DNA from: CAWDXG01 sp963822115
Lineage (GTDB): Bacteria > Myxococcota_A > Polyangia > Polyangiales > Polyangiaceae
Length of the DNA: 64,000 nt
Direction of reading: 5' to 3'
NCBI GenBank assembly: GCA_963822115.1
Contig: CAWGGM010000012.1
Location: 558,001-622,000, forward strand
Shown: positions 51,114 to 59,578 of the stretch, piece by piece
Layout of the letters: each line of letters starts with the position of its first letter
How positions within the stretch are numbered: position 1 is the first letter of the stretch
Notes under the pieces: generated by a model
What the model saw: the letters and a program-made list of their open reading frames with translations, nothing else
Databases searched by the model: none
Told to the model about the DNA's origin: nothing
Position numbers and translations under genes: made by a program

Positions 51114-51863
51114 TCAGGGCGCGCCTGCGTCGGCGCGCGTGCCTTGCGGCAGCATCTGCAGGTCGTCCAGTAGCTCCGCCACCATCAGCTCGTGCTGGGC
51201 GGCACGAAGCTCGAGCGGCTGCCCGCCTCTTGTTGTCTCGAGGATCATCGAGGGGACGGCAAGCGCTTCCCACGCGGCCCGCGACAAGCTGCCGCGAGCC
51301 GGCCACCTGAGCAGCGTGAACTGCCGTGCGGCCTCGCTCACTGTGGCGTTGACCGCGCGCGCCAGCCGCTCCGCCCGGCTGCGGCTGTCGCCCGCCGGAA
51401 CGTAGAGCACCGAGCTTCCGACGCTGTCCGGGTTCGTGCGGTTGAAGTCGAAGCCTTCATGCAGATCGATCACCCAGTCGGGCTGCATCCAGGTCAGGAG
51501 CTGCCACAGCGCACGCGCCAGCGTGCCCCGCGGCGCGTCATCGGGCGTACGCGGGAAGTTGCGATTTAGATCGGCAAAGCGCGTGGCCGGCGCTCGCCGA
51601 GTGCCGCGCGCCAGGGCCGGCTGGTTCGCGCGCGGCACCAGCACAAGCCGGCCACGAAGCGGCCGCCAGCGACGCATACGCTCGGCTGCCATCACCCCGG
51701 CCGGTTCGTTGCCGTGCACTCCTGCCACGAGCAGCACGGTCGGCCCTTCCTGGCCACTGTCGCTCGCGTAGCAGTGCGTCTCCCAGCGCGTCCCTGCCGC
51801 CAGCGTGACCTGCGCCGCCGGTGCGTCGCTGCCCGCGAGCGCTGCTGACTGCCGCCACTGCAT
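51114..51863 (-). CDS. Zinc carboxypeptidase / succinylglutamate desuccinylase-like enzyme
   Basis: 249 aa from ATG 51863 (upstream frame is not protein-like). Zinc ligands are visible as VAGVHGNEPAG (HxxE) and a later DLHEGFDF; ADLNRNFPRTP is the substrate-binding block of the M14/aspartoacylase superfamily; ILETTRGG near the end may hold the catalytic Glu. No signal peptide, so probably cytoplasmic. Deacylase or carboxypeptidase activity on an acylated amino acid is likely. A CATACT box 9 nt before the start suggests a short leader. Divergent from the lipoprotein gene at 51982. Confidence 0.85.
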   Translation of the reverse strand: MQWRQSAALAGSDAPAAQVTLAAGTRWETHCYASDSGQEGPTVLLVAGVHGNEPAGVMAAERMRRWRPLRGRLVLVPRANQPALARGTRRAPATRFADLNRNFPRTPDDAPRGTLARALWQLLTWMQPDWVIDLHEGFDFNRTNPDSVGSSVLYVPAGDSRSRAERLARAVNATVSEAARQFTLLRWPARGSLSRAAWEALAVPSMILETTRGGQPLELRAAQHELMVAELLDDLQMLPQGTRADAGAP

Positions 51864-51981
51864 ACAACGGACAGTATGGGCGTCGCCGGAGCAGGCGTCA
51901 GCCCGCGGCCTTGACCGCGCGATCGACGACAGGGGAAGCTCCGGGCCGCTGGGACGTATTACCGCCCGGAAGGAGCCACCG

Positions 51982-52458
51982 ATGAACATCCGCCTTGCCG
52001 TTGTGTTGCCCTTTGTCGCCGGTCTCGGCGCTTGCATGATGCCCATGGGCCGCTACCCCGCCGGGTCGCAGCAGAGCCAGAGCGGCGCGTCCGGGACCGG
52101 CATGGCCGGACAGAGCCAAAGCTCACCCGCGTCGCCGTCGCCGGGCATGCCGACCGACCCGCAGGGTCCGAGCGCGAGCCACAGCAACAGCGCGCCGGCC
52201 GCGCCGTCCACGGTGTCGGTCGACATCCGCAGCGACTGCCCGAAGACGGTCAAGGTCTTCTACGGCGACAAGCCGAAGTTCGGCAGCGGCACCTACTCCA
52301 GCGTCGAGTCGAACTCCGTGTCGAGCCACCAGTTCCAGAGCGGCGACATGTTCTGGATCGTCGACGACTCGCAGAACGGTGTCGCCAGCGTGACCGCGAA
52401 GCCCGGCATGAGCGAGATCAAGGTCACGAGCGACTGCACGCACCTGTCGGCGCACTGA
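51982..52458 (+). CDS. Small Ser/Pro/Gln-rich lipoprotein
   Basis: 158 aa from ATG 51982, after an AAGGAG ribosome site. Lipobox GLGACMM (Cys near 18), then a Ser/Gln/Gly/Pro linker (about 28-75) and a small beta-rich domain with two cysteines (DIRSDCPKTVKVFYGDKP ... TSDCTHL). No family recognised; the compact domain could be a C-terminal Ig-like fold closed by a disulfide. Monocistronic, followed by a strong hairpin. Confidence 0.7.
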   Translation: MNIRLAVVLPFVAGLGACMMPMGRYPAGSQQSQSGASGTGMAGQSQSSPASPSPGMPTDPQGPSASHSNSAPAAPSTVSVDIRSDCPKTVKVFYGDKPKFGSGTYSSVESNSVSSHQFQSGDMFWIVDDSQNGVASVTAKPGMSEIKVTSDCTHLSAH

Positions 52459-52469
52459 ATCGTCGGAGC

Positions 52470-52507
52470 GGGGCGGCGCGGACAACCGCGGTGCGGGACG
52501 CCGCCCC
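52470..52507. terminator. GC-rich hairpin between convergent genes
   Basis: GGGGCGGCG and CGCCGCCCC form a perfect 9-bp stem around a 20-nt loop, 11 nt after the lipoprotein stop and 25 nt before the end of the minus-strand rpmG. Likely a shared terminator; no T-run. Confidence 0.5.
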
Positions 52508-52532
52508 TACTACATGAAGAAGGAGGTGCCGC

Positions 52533-52700
52533 TCACTTGCTGTGAGGCGGCATCTTCGCTTCCTTGAACACGACGTGCTTGCGCACCTTCGGATCGTACT
52601 TCTTCAGCTCGAGCTTCGAAGTCATCGTCCGCTTGTTCTTGGTCGTGTAGTAGATGAAGCCGGTACCGGCGGTCGAGACCAGACGGATGTTGTCGCGCAT
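52533..52700 (-). CDS. rpmG: Ribosomal protein bL33
   Basis: 55 aa, the usual length. MRDNIRLVSTAGTGFIYYTT, KNKRTMTSKLELKKYDP and HVVFKEAK match bL33 of the large ribosomal subunit along its whole length. There is no cysteine, so this is the zinc-independent form (no CxxC pairs). It stands alone: neither tRNA-Trp/secE/nusG nor rpmB is adjacent. The 265 nt upstream show no gene and no clear promoter. Confidence 0.95.
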   Translation of the reverse strand: MRDNIRLVSTAGTGFIYYTTKNKRTMTSKLELKKYDPKVRKHVVFKEAKMPPHSK

Positions 52701-52965
52701 GGGAGGCGAGCGACTACCACGAGCCCCTGGCTCCGGCAAGAGCCTCCAGCCCCGCCCGGCGCGCAGCACTTCCTGACAAGATCCTGACACCGAGCGCTGC
52801 AGGGGGTGGAAAACCCTCCGTATTTCGCATGGGTTCGGGGCCAACCCGGCAGCTCCCGGAGCAGGCCCGCCCCGCTGTGCGCAGCCGCAGCCCCGAGGAC
52901 GGGCTGGTCGCGGTGAACGCCTTGCCGGACGCGTGGTACCAGTCTGCGGCGAGGAGGAAGCACCA

Positions 52966-53793
52966 ATGGATGCCAGCAAGTGGATCGACCTTGGAATGCA
53001 GCTTACCGGGACGTACGCGCCCCGAATCGTCGGCGGAATCCTGGCGATTCTGCTGGCCTTCATCGTGGCGAACTGGGCCAAGCGAGCGGTCAACGGGCAA
53101 CTGACTCGACGCAAGTTCGATCCGACCCTGACCCGCTTCTTCGCGGGGCTCACCCGGACCCTGATCCTGATCGGATCGGCGCTGGCCATCCTGGGGATCT
53201 TCGGCGTCCAGACCACCGCGTTCGCAGCCGTCCTCGGTGCAGCAGGCCTGGCCGTGGGGCTGGCGTTCCAGGGAACGCTGGGCAACTTCGCCGCCGGCGT
53301 CATGCTGCTCGTCTTCCGGCCCTTCAAGGTAGGAGACGTCGTCGAGGTCGCGGGACACATCGGTGTCGTCTTCGAGGTCGGCATCTTCATGACGGAGTTG
53401 GACACCCCCGACGGGCGCCACACGGTCATGCCCAACGGCAAGATCTTCGGGGACACCATCGTCAACCTGAGCCATAACGACACGCGACGCGTGGACGTCA
53501 AGGTGGGCGCAACCTACGGCGCCGACCTCGACGCGACGCGCAAGGCCCTCGAGGCTGCGATTCCGAACATCCCCGGCGCGCTAGAGGATCCCCCGCCGCA
53601 GATATTCCTGAGCGACCTCGGCGATTCGAGCGTCAATTGGCACCTTCGCGTGTGGGCAAACACGGCGGACTACTGGGACGTCTTGCAAGCCGCCACGCGT
53701 GCGACGAAGATGGCATTGGACGAAGCCGGGATCGGAATTCCCTTCCCGCAGATGGACGTCCACGTCGACGGAAGCCTCCAGGGCAAGAGCTAG
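52966..53793 (+). CDS. MscS-family mechanosensitive channel (second copy)
   Basis: 275 aa from ATG 52966 with a GAGGAGGA ribosome site 7 nt upstream. Three membrane helices (about 16-35, 55-78, 82-108), pore segment VLGAAGLAVGLAFQGTLGNFAAGVMLL, beta domain FKVGDVVEVAGHIGVVFEVG and HTVMPNGKIFGDTIVNLS, and the alpha/beta end domain. It is closer to the E. coli MscS pattern than the channel at 40648. Monocistronic. Releases solutes on osmotic downshift by family. Confidence 0.95.
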   Translation: MDASKWIDLGMQLTGTYAPRIVGGILAILLAFIVANWAKRAVNGQLTRRKFDPTLTRFFAGLTRTLILIGSALAILGIFGVQTTAFAAVLGAAGLAVGLAFQGTLGNFAAGVMLLVFRPFKVGDVVEVAGHIGVVFEVGIFMTELDTPDGRHTVMPNGKIFGDTIVNLSHNDTRRVDVKVGATYGADLDATRKALEAAIPNIPGALEDPPPQIFLSDLGDSSVNWHLRVWANTADYWDVLQAATRATKMALDEAGIGIPFPQMDVHVDGSLQGKS

Positions 53794-53864
53794 CCCGCGC
53801 CTAGCTGCAGAGCTCTTTCGCGGTCCCCGCGGCGAAGCGGGTGGCCGGTGAGAGCGCGCTCGCG

Positions 53865-53870
53865 TAGGAT
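53865..53870 (+). promoter_or_regulatory. Short-leader -10 box TAGGAT
   Basis: TAGGAT lies 6 nt before ATG 53877 of the Cys-repeat lipoprotein. Same box and spacing as at 32822 and 47804, predicting a leaderless transcript. Confidence 0.5.
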
Positions 53871-53876
53871 GAGGTC

Positions 53877-54644
53877 ATGAGCGCGCGCGCTCTGCTCGTG
53901 ACTTGTGTCGCCCTTTCGCTCGCAGCTTGCGGCTCTAGCGGTAGCGGCGGCTCCATCGCCACGAACGAACCGGGAGGCTCGACCGGAACCGGCGTCGGCG
54001 GCTCGATCGGCTGGCCCGGAGGCGGAACAGGGGCCGGTCCCTCGGGTGGATCCGCAGGTTCAAGCACAGGGGGATCGGCAGGTTCGAGCACGGGCGGAAC
54101 AGCTGGCTCCGGCACTGGCGGAACAAGCTCTGGCCCCAGCTGCGGAGATGGGAGCTGCAACGGCGGCGAGACCTGCAGCTCCTGCTCCAAGGACTGCGGC
54201 CCCTGCCCGGCCAGCTGCGGGGACGGAAGCTGCAACGGCAGCGAGACCTGCAGCTCCTGCTCCAAGGACTGCGGCCCCTGCCCGGCCAGCTGCGGGGACG
54301 GAAGCTGCAACGGCAGCGAGACCTGCAGCTCCTGCTCCAAGGACTGCGGCCCCTGCCCTCCGGTCTGCGGAGATGGAAGCTGCAACGGCACCGAGACCTG
54401 CAGCTCCTGCTCCAAGGACTGCGGAAGTTGCGGGTGCAGCGTGAGCGGTCAGGGCTCGACGGTGGCGAACACTGGAACGCCATGTTCGGAACCGGCCGAG
54501 ACCTGGCGCTGCGTGTACGTCACGGCGTTCGGCGCCTGGGCCTCACAGGTCTGCCGGTCCGGGATCTGGAAGTCGTTCAATCTGAATCCCGCCGACTGCA
54601 GCGGCTGTTGCGGCTCGTACTCCAGCGCCTGCGCCGCCCCGTGA
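53877..54644 (+). CDS. Lipoprotein with four tandem Cys-rich repeats
   Basis: 255 aa. Lipobox SLAACGSS (Cys near 20), then a Gly/Ser/Thr linker (about 24-85). Residues 88-187 are four 25-aa repeats of the type CGDGSCNG-ETCSSCSKDCG, each with six or seven cysteines and acidic residues. A unique C-terminal domain (about 190-255) has GTPCSEPAETWRCVYVTAFG and ends CCGSYSSACAAP. The repeat looks like a disulfide-knotted surface stalk. Similar repeats occur in secreted myxobacterial proteins; function unknown. Confidence 0.82.
   Translation: MSARALLVTCVALSLAACGSSGSGGSIATNEPGGSTGTGVGGSIGWPGGGTGAGPSGGSAGSSTGGSAGSSTGGTAGSGTGGTSSGPSCGDGSCNGGETCSSCSKDCGPCPASCGDGSCNGSETCSSCSKDCGPCPASCGDGSCNGSETCSSCSKDCGPCPPVCGDGSCNGTETCSSCSKDCGSCGCSVSGQGSTVANTGTPCSEPAETWRCVYVTAFGAWASQVCRSGIWKSFNLNPADCSGCCGSYSSACAAP
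54138..54437 (+). repeat. Four tandem 75-bp coding repeats
   Basis: Units of 75 bp (25 codons) within the lipoprotein gene. Copies 1 to 3 are nearly identical at the DNA level, the fourth has diverged at its end. High identity implies recent amplification or gene conversion and makes this a spot where copy number may vary or collapse in assembly. Confidence 0.88.
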
Positions 54645-54744
54645 CGGCGCACCGGCGAGGTTCTGGAGGCGCCCGGAGCCGCATCGCCAAGCGTCGCGTC
54701 ACTCCCCTTGCATGGGCGCTCGAAGCTGTCACGCTGCGCGCGCC

Positions 54745-56363
54745 GTGATCCGTCTCGACTCCGTCTCCAAGCGCCATGGCCGCCAGCTGCTGTTCGTCGA
54801 GGCGTCGATGGGCGTGTTCAAGGGCGAGAAGGTCGGGCTGGTAGGCCCGAACGGCGCGGGCAAGTCGACCATCTTCCGGATGCTGGTCCGCCAGGAAGAG
54901 CCGGACGGCGGCAACGTCGTCGTCGATCGCGGCGTGACCATCGGCTACTTCAGCCAGCACGTCGGCGAGATGCAGGGCCAGAGCGTGCTCGACGCCACCC
55001 TGGGCCGCGCCGGCGAAGTCAGCGAGGTCGGCCACGAGCTCCACGAGCTCGAGCACGCCATGGCCGACCCCGCGCGCGCCGACGAGCTCGAGCAATTGAT
55101 CGAGCGGTTCGGCGTGGTGCAGGCGCGCTTCGACGAGCTGGGCGGCTACGCGCTCGAAGCGCGCGCCCGGGAGATCCTCGCCGGGCTCGGCTTTTCCGAC
55201 GCCGTGCTGGAAGACGACGTGGGCAAGCTCAGCGGCGGCTGGAAGATGCGCGTGGAGCTCGCGCGCATCCTGCTCATGCGCCCTGACGTGCTGTTGCTCG
55301 ACGAGCCCACGAACCACCTCGACATCGAGTCGATCATCTGGCTCGAGCGCTTCCTGCGCGACTTCGACGGCGGGCTGGTGATCACCTCGCACGACCGCGA
55401 GCTCATAAACCGGCTGGTGACGAAAATCGTCGAAATCGATGCCGGCGATCTGATCACCTATTCGGGCAACTACTATTTCTACGAGCAGCAGCGCGCGCTC
55501 GCCCAGGCACAGAAGCAGGCGCAATACGAGCGCCAGCAGGCGATGCTCGCCAAGGAGCAGGCGTTCATCGATCGCTTCAAGGCGCGCGCCAGCCACGCCG
55601 CGCAGGTACAGTCGCGCGTGAAGAAACTGGACAAGATCGACAAGCTCGAGCCGCCCAAACAGCGCCGGGTCGTCAAATTCGACTTCCGCCAGCCGCCACG
55701 CTCCGGCGACGACGTGGTGAAAATCGAAGGCATGAGCAAGGGCTGGGGCGAAAACCACATCTACCGCGACTTCGATCTGCTGGTGCGCCGGCGCGAGCGC
55801 TGGTGCGTGATGGGCGTGAACGGCGCGGGGAAGAGCACGCTGCTCAAGCTGGTAGCGGGCGTGACCGAGCCGGACACGGGCAGCGTGACCATCGGCGCCA
55901 GCGTCAAGCTCGGCTACTTCGCCCAGCACTCGATGGAGACGCTGGACCCATCGAAGACGGTGATCGAGACGCTGCAGCACGCCTTCCCGCTGGCCACGCG
56001 TGGCACCTTGCGCACACTGGCCGGCGCTTTCGGCTTCTCCGGCGACGAGGCCGAAAATCGTGCCGCGTGCTCAGCGGCGGCGAGAAGGCGCGCGTCGCCC
56101 TGGCGCTGATGCTGTTCGACCCGCCCAACCTGCTGGTGCTCGACGAGCCGACGAACCACCTGGACATCGCCACCAAGGAGATGCTGCTCGACGCGCTCGA
56201 CGCGTTCGAGGGCACGATGCTGTTCGTGTCGCACGATCGCCAGTTCCTCGGCGCGCTGTCGAATCGCGTGCTCGAGCTCACGCCCGACGGTCCCCTCCCC
56301 TACGGCGGCGGCTACAGCGAGTACGTGACCGAGTCGGGCCACGAAGCGCCGGGCCTGCGCTAG
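54745..56363 (+). CDS. ABC-F family ATPase, one frameshift near the second signature
   Basis: From GTG 54745 (ATG 54712 possible): first ABC domain with Walker A GPNGAGKST, signature LSGGWKMRVELARIL and Walker B LLLDEPTNHLD. Then the interdomain linker (about 235-320) rich in Gln, Ala and Lys, and the second domain with Walker A GVNGAGKST. At about 56054-56057 the frame shifts in an A-run; the other frame goes on with VLSGGEKARVALALML, LLVLDEPTNHLD and FVSHDRQFL, ending at 56363. One base deleted from the run would explain it; restored length is about 540 aa. No membrane domain: ABC-F proteins act on ribosomes (translation or antibiotic protection). Probably an assembly indel. Confidence 0.88.
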
Positions 56364-56483
56364 CCGCTGGCGGGCGCGGACGCGGCGAGCCAGCGCGCCG
56401 GGCGCATCGAAGGCGGCCGACGCCTACTACTGCGTTGCGTGGTCTGCGGCGGACGTCGCGAACAAGCCGCCCGGAACCTACCG

Positions 56484-59174
56484 TCAGGGAGCCTGCACGT
56501 AGCTGTCGACGCTCGCAGGCTCCACCTTCACCACAAGTGGCTTCGGCTGCGCGTCGTAGTCGCTCGGGGTCTGGTCCCAGTCGCTTCCGGTCAGGCAGTA
56601 GCCCGGATCGGCGAAGCCGATTGCGCCGCTCACCGCAGTGGTGCTGGCGTTGAAGGCGATGCTGCCGCTTTTCGCCGGCATCTTGGCAGCCCACAAGCCG
56701 TTGCCGGCGGGCGTCAGCGTGTCGGTGTAGCCCACCAGCAGCACGCCGCCGTCGCGGGTGAGCGTCGCACCGGCCCAGGCGTCCGAGCGCCGGGGCACGT
56801 TGGCCTCGATGCGGCTGCCGCCGTAGCGCTCCAGCCAGAGCATCTGCCCGACCGAGTCCGTGCCGGCCAGGAACAGATCCTGTTGAGCATCGCTGTACGT
56901 GCCGTTCTCCGAGTAGCCGAGTGTGCCGCTCAGGAGATAGCCACTACTCGGCAGCTCGACGATCCGTGCCACGCTCGTTCCGGTGTCCACGTCGCGGCTC
57001 GAGCCGCCCGACGTGGACCACGCCAGCGTCCCGTCGGGCTTCAGCTTGAACACCAGCGTGTAGTCGTGGGAATCCTCGATGGTGCCGCCGAACACGGCGT
57101 CGCCGTCCCTGGCAATGACCCCGCTGGTCACGAAGGCCGACGCCTCGTAGGCCGACCCGCACTTGCGGCTGTCGTACGTCTTCGACCAGAGCAACTTGCC
57201 GTCGCCGTCGAAGCGCGTCGTCCAGGCGCGCCATCGACTGTTGGCCGGAGCCCAGGTTGCCCCGCCGACGACCACGCCGCCCTGCCACGGGAGCAGTGTG
57301 CGGAGCGTCTCGCCGTCCTCGGCGTTGCCCCAGCGCTTCGACCACACGACCTTGCCGTGAGCGTCGAGACGCATCAGCCAGGCGTCGACCTTCTGCGCGT
57401 AGATGCGGTTTTCCCCGAAGGTTCCTCCAACGAACACGCCGCCGTCGGCCGCAGGCGCCACGCTCGTCAAACGCATGGTCGAGTCGCGGTAGGCGACGTC
57501 GAACTGCTCCGCCCACAACACGCTGCCGTCGGCTTCCAGCTTCATCAGGGTGTAGGGGTGCGCGACCGCGAGCATCGTGCCGTCCGGCAGAGCCTGCAGG
57601 TTCGAGACGAGCAGCTCCGGTGTCAGCGTGTCGTTGTAGAAGCTGACAGGCCCGAGATAGCGCCTGGACCACACGAGCTTGCCGTCGGGATCGATCTTGA
57701 CCAGCGCCTTGGTGGCGGAGCCGGCCAGCACGAAGCGGCCATCGATGCTGGGCGTTGCATCGAGCCAGGCGATCTGCCCGCCCGGGCCCAGATAGGGGTG
57801 GTTCGAGACGGCGCCGGAGTAGGTCCTGGACCAGGGCGTGAAGGCCGGATTGGCGAATGCGGCGGGGTCGGGGGCGCCCCCTGTCGGCGACGGCCCGCTG
57901 CCGCCGGGCAGCGGCTTGCACGCGCCCGAATCCGCGAGCTTGTTGGACAGGTCGTACTTCTTGCTCCAGTCCGCGAGCGTGACGTTGCCGAGCAGTGGCA
58001 GTTTGGGCGACTGGATGTCGAAGCCGAACTCCGAGCTGACGCCGGCGTGGAGCTCGTAGCAGGGCGTCCGGTTCTGTTCCGCGGACAGCTCCGCGAAGGC
58101 GAACAGTCCGGCGTATGGGCCGGCGACCTTGAACAGACGTAGGTGCAGCTCCGGTCCGACGTCGACGCGCCCGCCGGCCTGGAGCGTCGCGTCGACGTTC
58201 GCCGCGTCGAAGTCGAAGTCCGCGTGCGGCGGCTCGACATTGGCGCCGCTCTTGCTCGAGAAGGTGACGCCCATGCCGGCGCTGGCGTGCGCGCCCACGT
58301 CGAACGAGAACTGGCTCGTCGCACTCCCCGAGATGGTCGCCTTCACTTCCACCACAGGGAAAAACCACAAGGGACCGATCTGGAGCGGCTCGAGCGTGGC
58401 TTTGCCCAGTGTGTAGGGTGCTTCGTAGGGCAGGAACGTGACGCCCTGCATGTGCAGCTTGGCGTCTGCGCCCGCCGACACGCTGTAGCCGACGGTGGCC
58501 TCCGGGAGCAGATCCTGAACGGAACAGCTTGTGAACAGACTCTTGGCGCAGTCCTTGATGGCGCTCGGCAGATCGAACACGTCCCCCCAGTCGACGTCGA
58601 CACCGAACGTGTAGTCGAAGCCGCCCGACAGATCGCCGACGACGTGCACCTGGTCGTCCGTCGTCGCCGGATCGCCGTCGCCGTTCATCGCGAAGAAGTC
58701 GATGTGCTTCGATTGCCACTTCGAGTTGCTGGCGAGCACGCGCTGCGTCTGCCAGTTCCAGGCCACGTCCGGCGCACCGAGGTCGACGATGTGCCGGGAG
58801 AACTTCACGTGCAGCTTCTGGAACGCCATCTGGATGGGAGCCTGCGCGGTGTGCAGCACCAGGCCGCCGGCGTCCGAACCGGTGGAGGTGACGTAGCGCA
58901 GAAAACCGCCTGGCGACGCCGATGACACGCCGCCGAGCACAACCTCGGGCGGCTGGATACCCTTGAGCGCGTGCGGCGTGCCTGCAAAATGCAGCGTGCC
59001 GTCCGCGTCCACCTGCGTGAGCGCCTTCATCGTCTCGACGTCGAGCACGTGCGTGCCCGGAAAGAGCCGGGCTTCGTACTCGTCCCCCGACGAGTGAGGG
59101 ATGTTGTTGTTTCCGCCGCAGCTGACCAGAGCCACTACGGCACCCGCGCACACGAGTCCCCGCAAGCGAGCCAC
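56484..59174 (-). CDS. Large secreted lipoprotein with C-terminal propeller-like repeats
   Basis: 896 aa from GTG. Lipobox ALVSCGGN (Cys near 19). The N-terminal half (about 25-410) is beta-rich with a Gly/Ala-rich stretch and no known motif. After a Gly/Pro/Ser linker (about 425-440), residues 445-840 hold repeated units in which KIDPDGKLVWSRRY, RLDAHGKVVWSKRWG, RFDGDGKLLWSKTYD and KLKPDGTLAWS recur about every 50-60 residues, each paired with a GG-V-VGG strand. That pattern is a beta-propeller of the kind annotated as delta-60 or PQQ-like repeats. Function unknown; likely surface exposed. A TAGCTT box 6 nt before the start suggests a short leader. Confidence 0.8.
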   Translation of the reverse strand: MARLRGLVCAGAVVALVSCGGNNNIPHSSGDEYEARLFPGTHVLDVETMKALTQVDADGTLHFAGTPHALKGIQPPEVVLGGVSSASPGGFLRYVTSTGSDAGGLVLHTAQAPIQMAFQKLHVKFSRHIVDLGAPDVAWNWQTQRVLASNSKWQSKHIDFFAMNGDGDPATTDDQVHVVGDLSGGFDYTFGVDVDWGDVFDLPSAIKDCAKSLFTSCSVQDLLPEATVGYSVSAGADAKLHMQGVTFLPYEAPYTLGKATLEPLQIGPLWFFPVVEVKATISGSATSQFSFDVGAHASAGMGVTFSSKSGANVEPPHADFDFDAANVDATLQAGGRVDVGPELHLRLFKVAGPYAGLFAFAELSAEQNRTPCYELHAGVSSEFGFDIQSPKLPLLGNVTLADWSKKYDLSNKLADSGACKPLPGGSGPSPTGGAPDPAAFANPAFTPWSRTYSGAVSNHPYLGPGGQIAWLDATPSIDGRFVLAGSATKALVKIDPDGKLVWSRRYLGPVSFYNDTLTPELLVSNLQALPDGTMLAVAHPYTLMKLEADGSVLWAEQFDVAYRDSTMRLTSVAPAADGGVFVGGTFGENRIYAQKVDAWLMRLDAHGKVVWSKRWGNAEDGETLRTLLPWQGGVVVGGATWAPANSRWRAWTTRFDGDGKLLWSKTYDSRKCGSAYEASAFVTSGVIARDGDAVFGGTIEDSHDYTLVFKLKPDGTLAWSTSGGSSRDVDTGTSVARIVELPSSGYLLSGTLGYSENGTYSDAQQDLFLAGTDSVGQMLWLERYGGSRIEANVPRRSDAWAGATLTRDGGVLLVGYTDTLTPAGNGLWAAKMPAKSGSIAFNASTTAVSGAIGFADPGYCLTGSDWDQTPSDYDAQPKPLVVKVEPASVDSYVQAP

Positions 59175-59180
59175 ACCGGA

Positions 59181-59186
59181 AAGCTA
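59181..59186 (-). promoter_or_regulatory. Short-leader -10 box TAGCTT
   Basis: On the minus strand TAGCTT lies 6 nt before GTG 59174, with TGGACA 16 bp further upstream as -35. Confidence 0.45.
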
Positions 59187-59244
59187 TGTCTTTCGCCGGG
59201 GTTGTCCACTCCTGGTCCGTGCCTGCCAGTGCGACCGATGAGCA

Positions 59245-59484
59245 TTGTCATGGATGGGCCGCCGCCTGCCCCTCCGTTACCGCAAGCGAGCATCCCCGCT
59301 GAGGCCATCGAGATGCCCGCCGGCGCGCGGCTTCCCTGCGTTGATGATTTCGGACACCCGGGCGTCCCGTTGCCCACACTATCGCACCGCTTGGGACACG
59401 CCCGACAAGCTCGACTACGCACGCATGGCGCGCGTCGTGGCAGGGCTCGAGGGCGTGATCGACCCGCTCACGCTGCGCAAGTAG
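59245..59484 (+). CDS. Possible small ORF or gene remnant
   Basis: The 425-nt gap 59175-59599 between two lipoprotein genes holds only this candidate. The last 35 codons (TAWDTPDKLDYARMARVVAGL) have very GC-rich third positions and look like protein; the first 40 are Arg/Pro-rich and less convincing. An overlapping frame from ATG 59238 offers a different N-terminus, so a frameshifted small gene or a remnant is possible. No family recognised. Confidence 0.25.
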   Translation: MSWMGRRLPLRYRKRASPLRPSRCPPARGFPALMISDTRASRCPHYRTAWDTPDKLDYARMARVVAGLEGVIDPLTLRK

Positions 59485-59565
59485 AGCGCCGCTTCGTCGA
59501 GGCCCGGGACCCGCACGGCCCGGCCATGAGCCAGGCGGCCGTTGGCAACGCGCTCCGGACCAGGC

Positions 59566-59571
59566 TAGGCT
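59566..59571 (+). promoter_or_regulatory. Short-leader promoter TTGGCA-18-TAGGCT
   Basis: TTGGCA (59542-59547), 18-bp spacer, TAGGCT (59566-59571), then 7 nt to GTG 59579. Best-formed example of the short-leader promoters in this window. Confidence 0.55.
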
Positions 59572-59578
59572 GGTCTGA

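Noticed and set aside
52701..52965. tRNA gene expected near rpmG
   Set aside because: No cloverleaf, GTTCGA loop or CCA end could be found in the 265-nt gap.
54138..54437. CRISPR-like regular repeats
   Set aside because: The 75-bp units are contiguous with no spacers, lie in frame in a lipoprotein gene and have no cas genes nearby.
56944..59151. 735-codon minus-strand frame inside the large lipoprotein gene
   Set aside because: Shadow frame; the 896-aa frame has the lipobox and regular propeller repeats.
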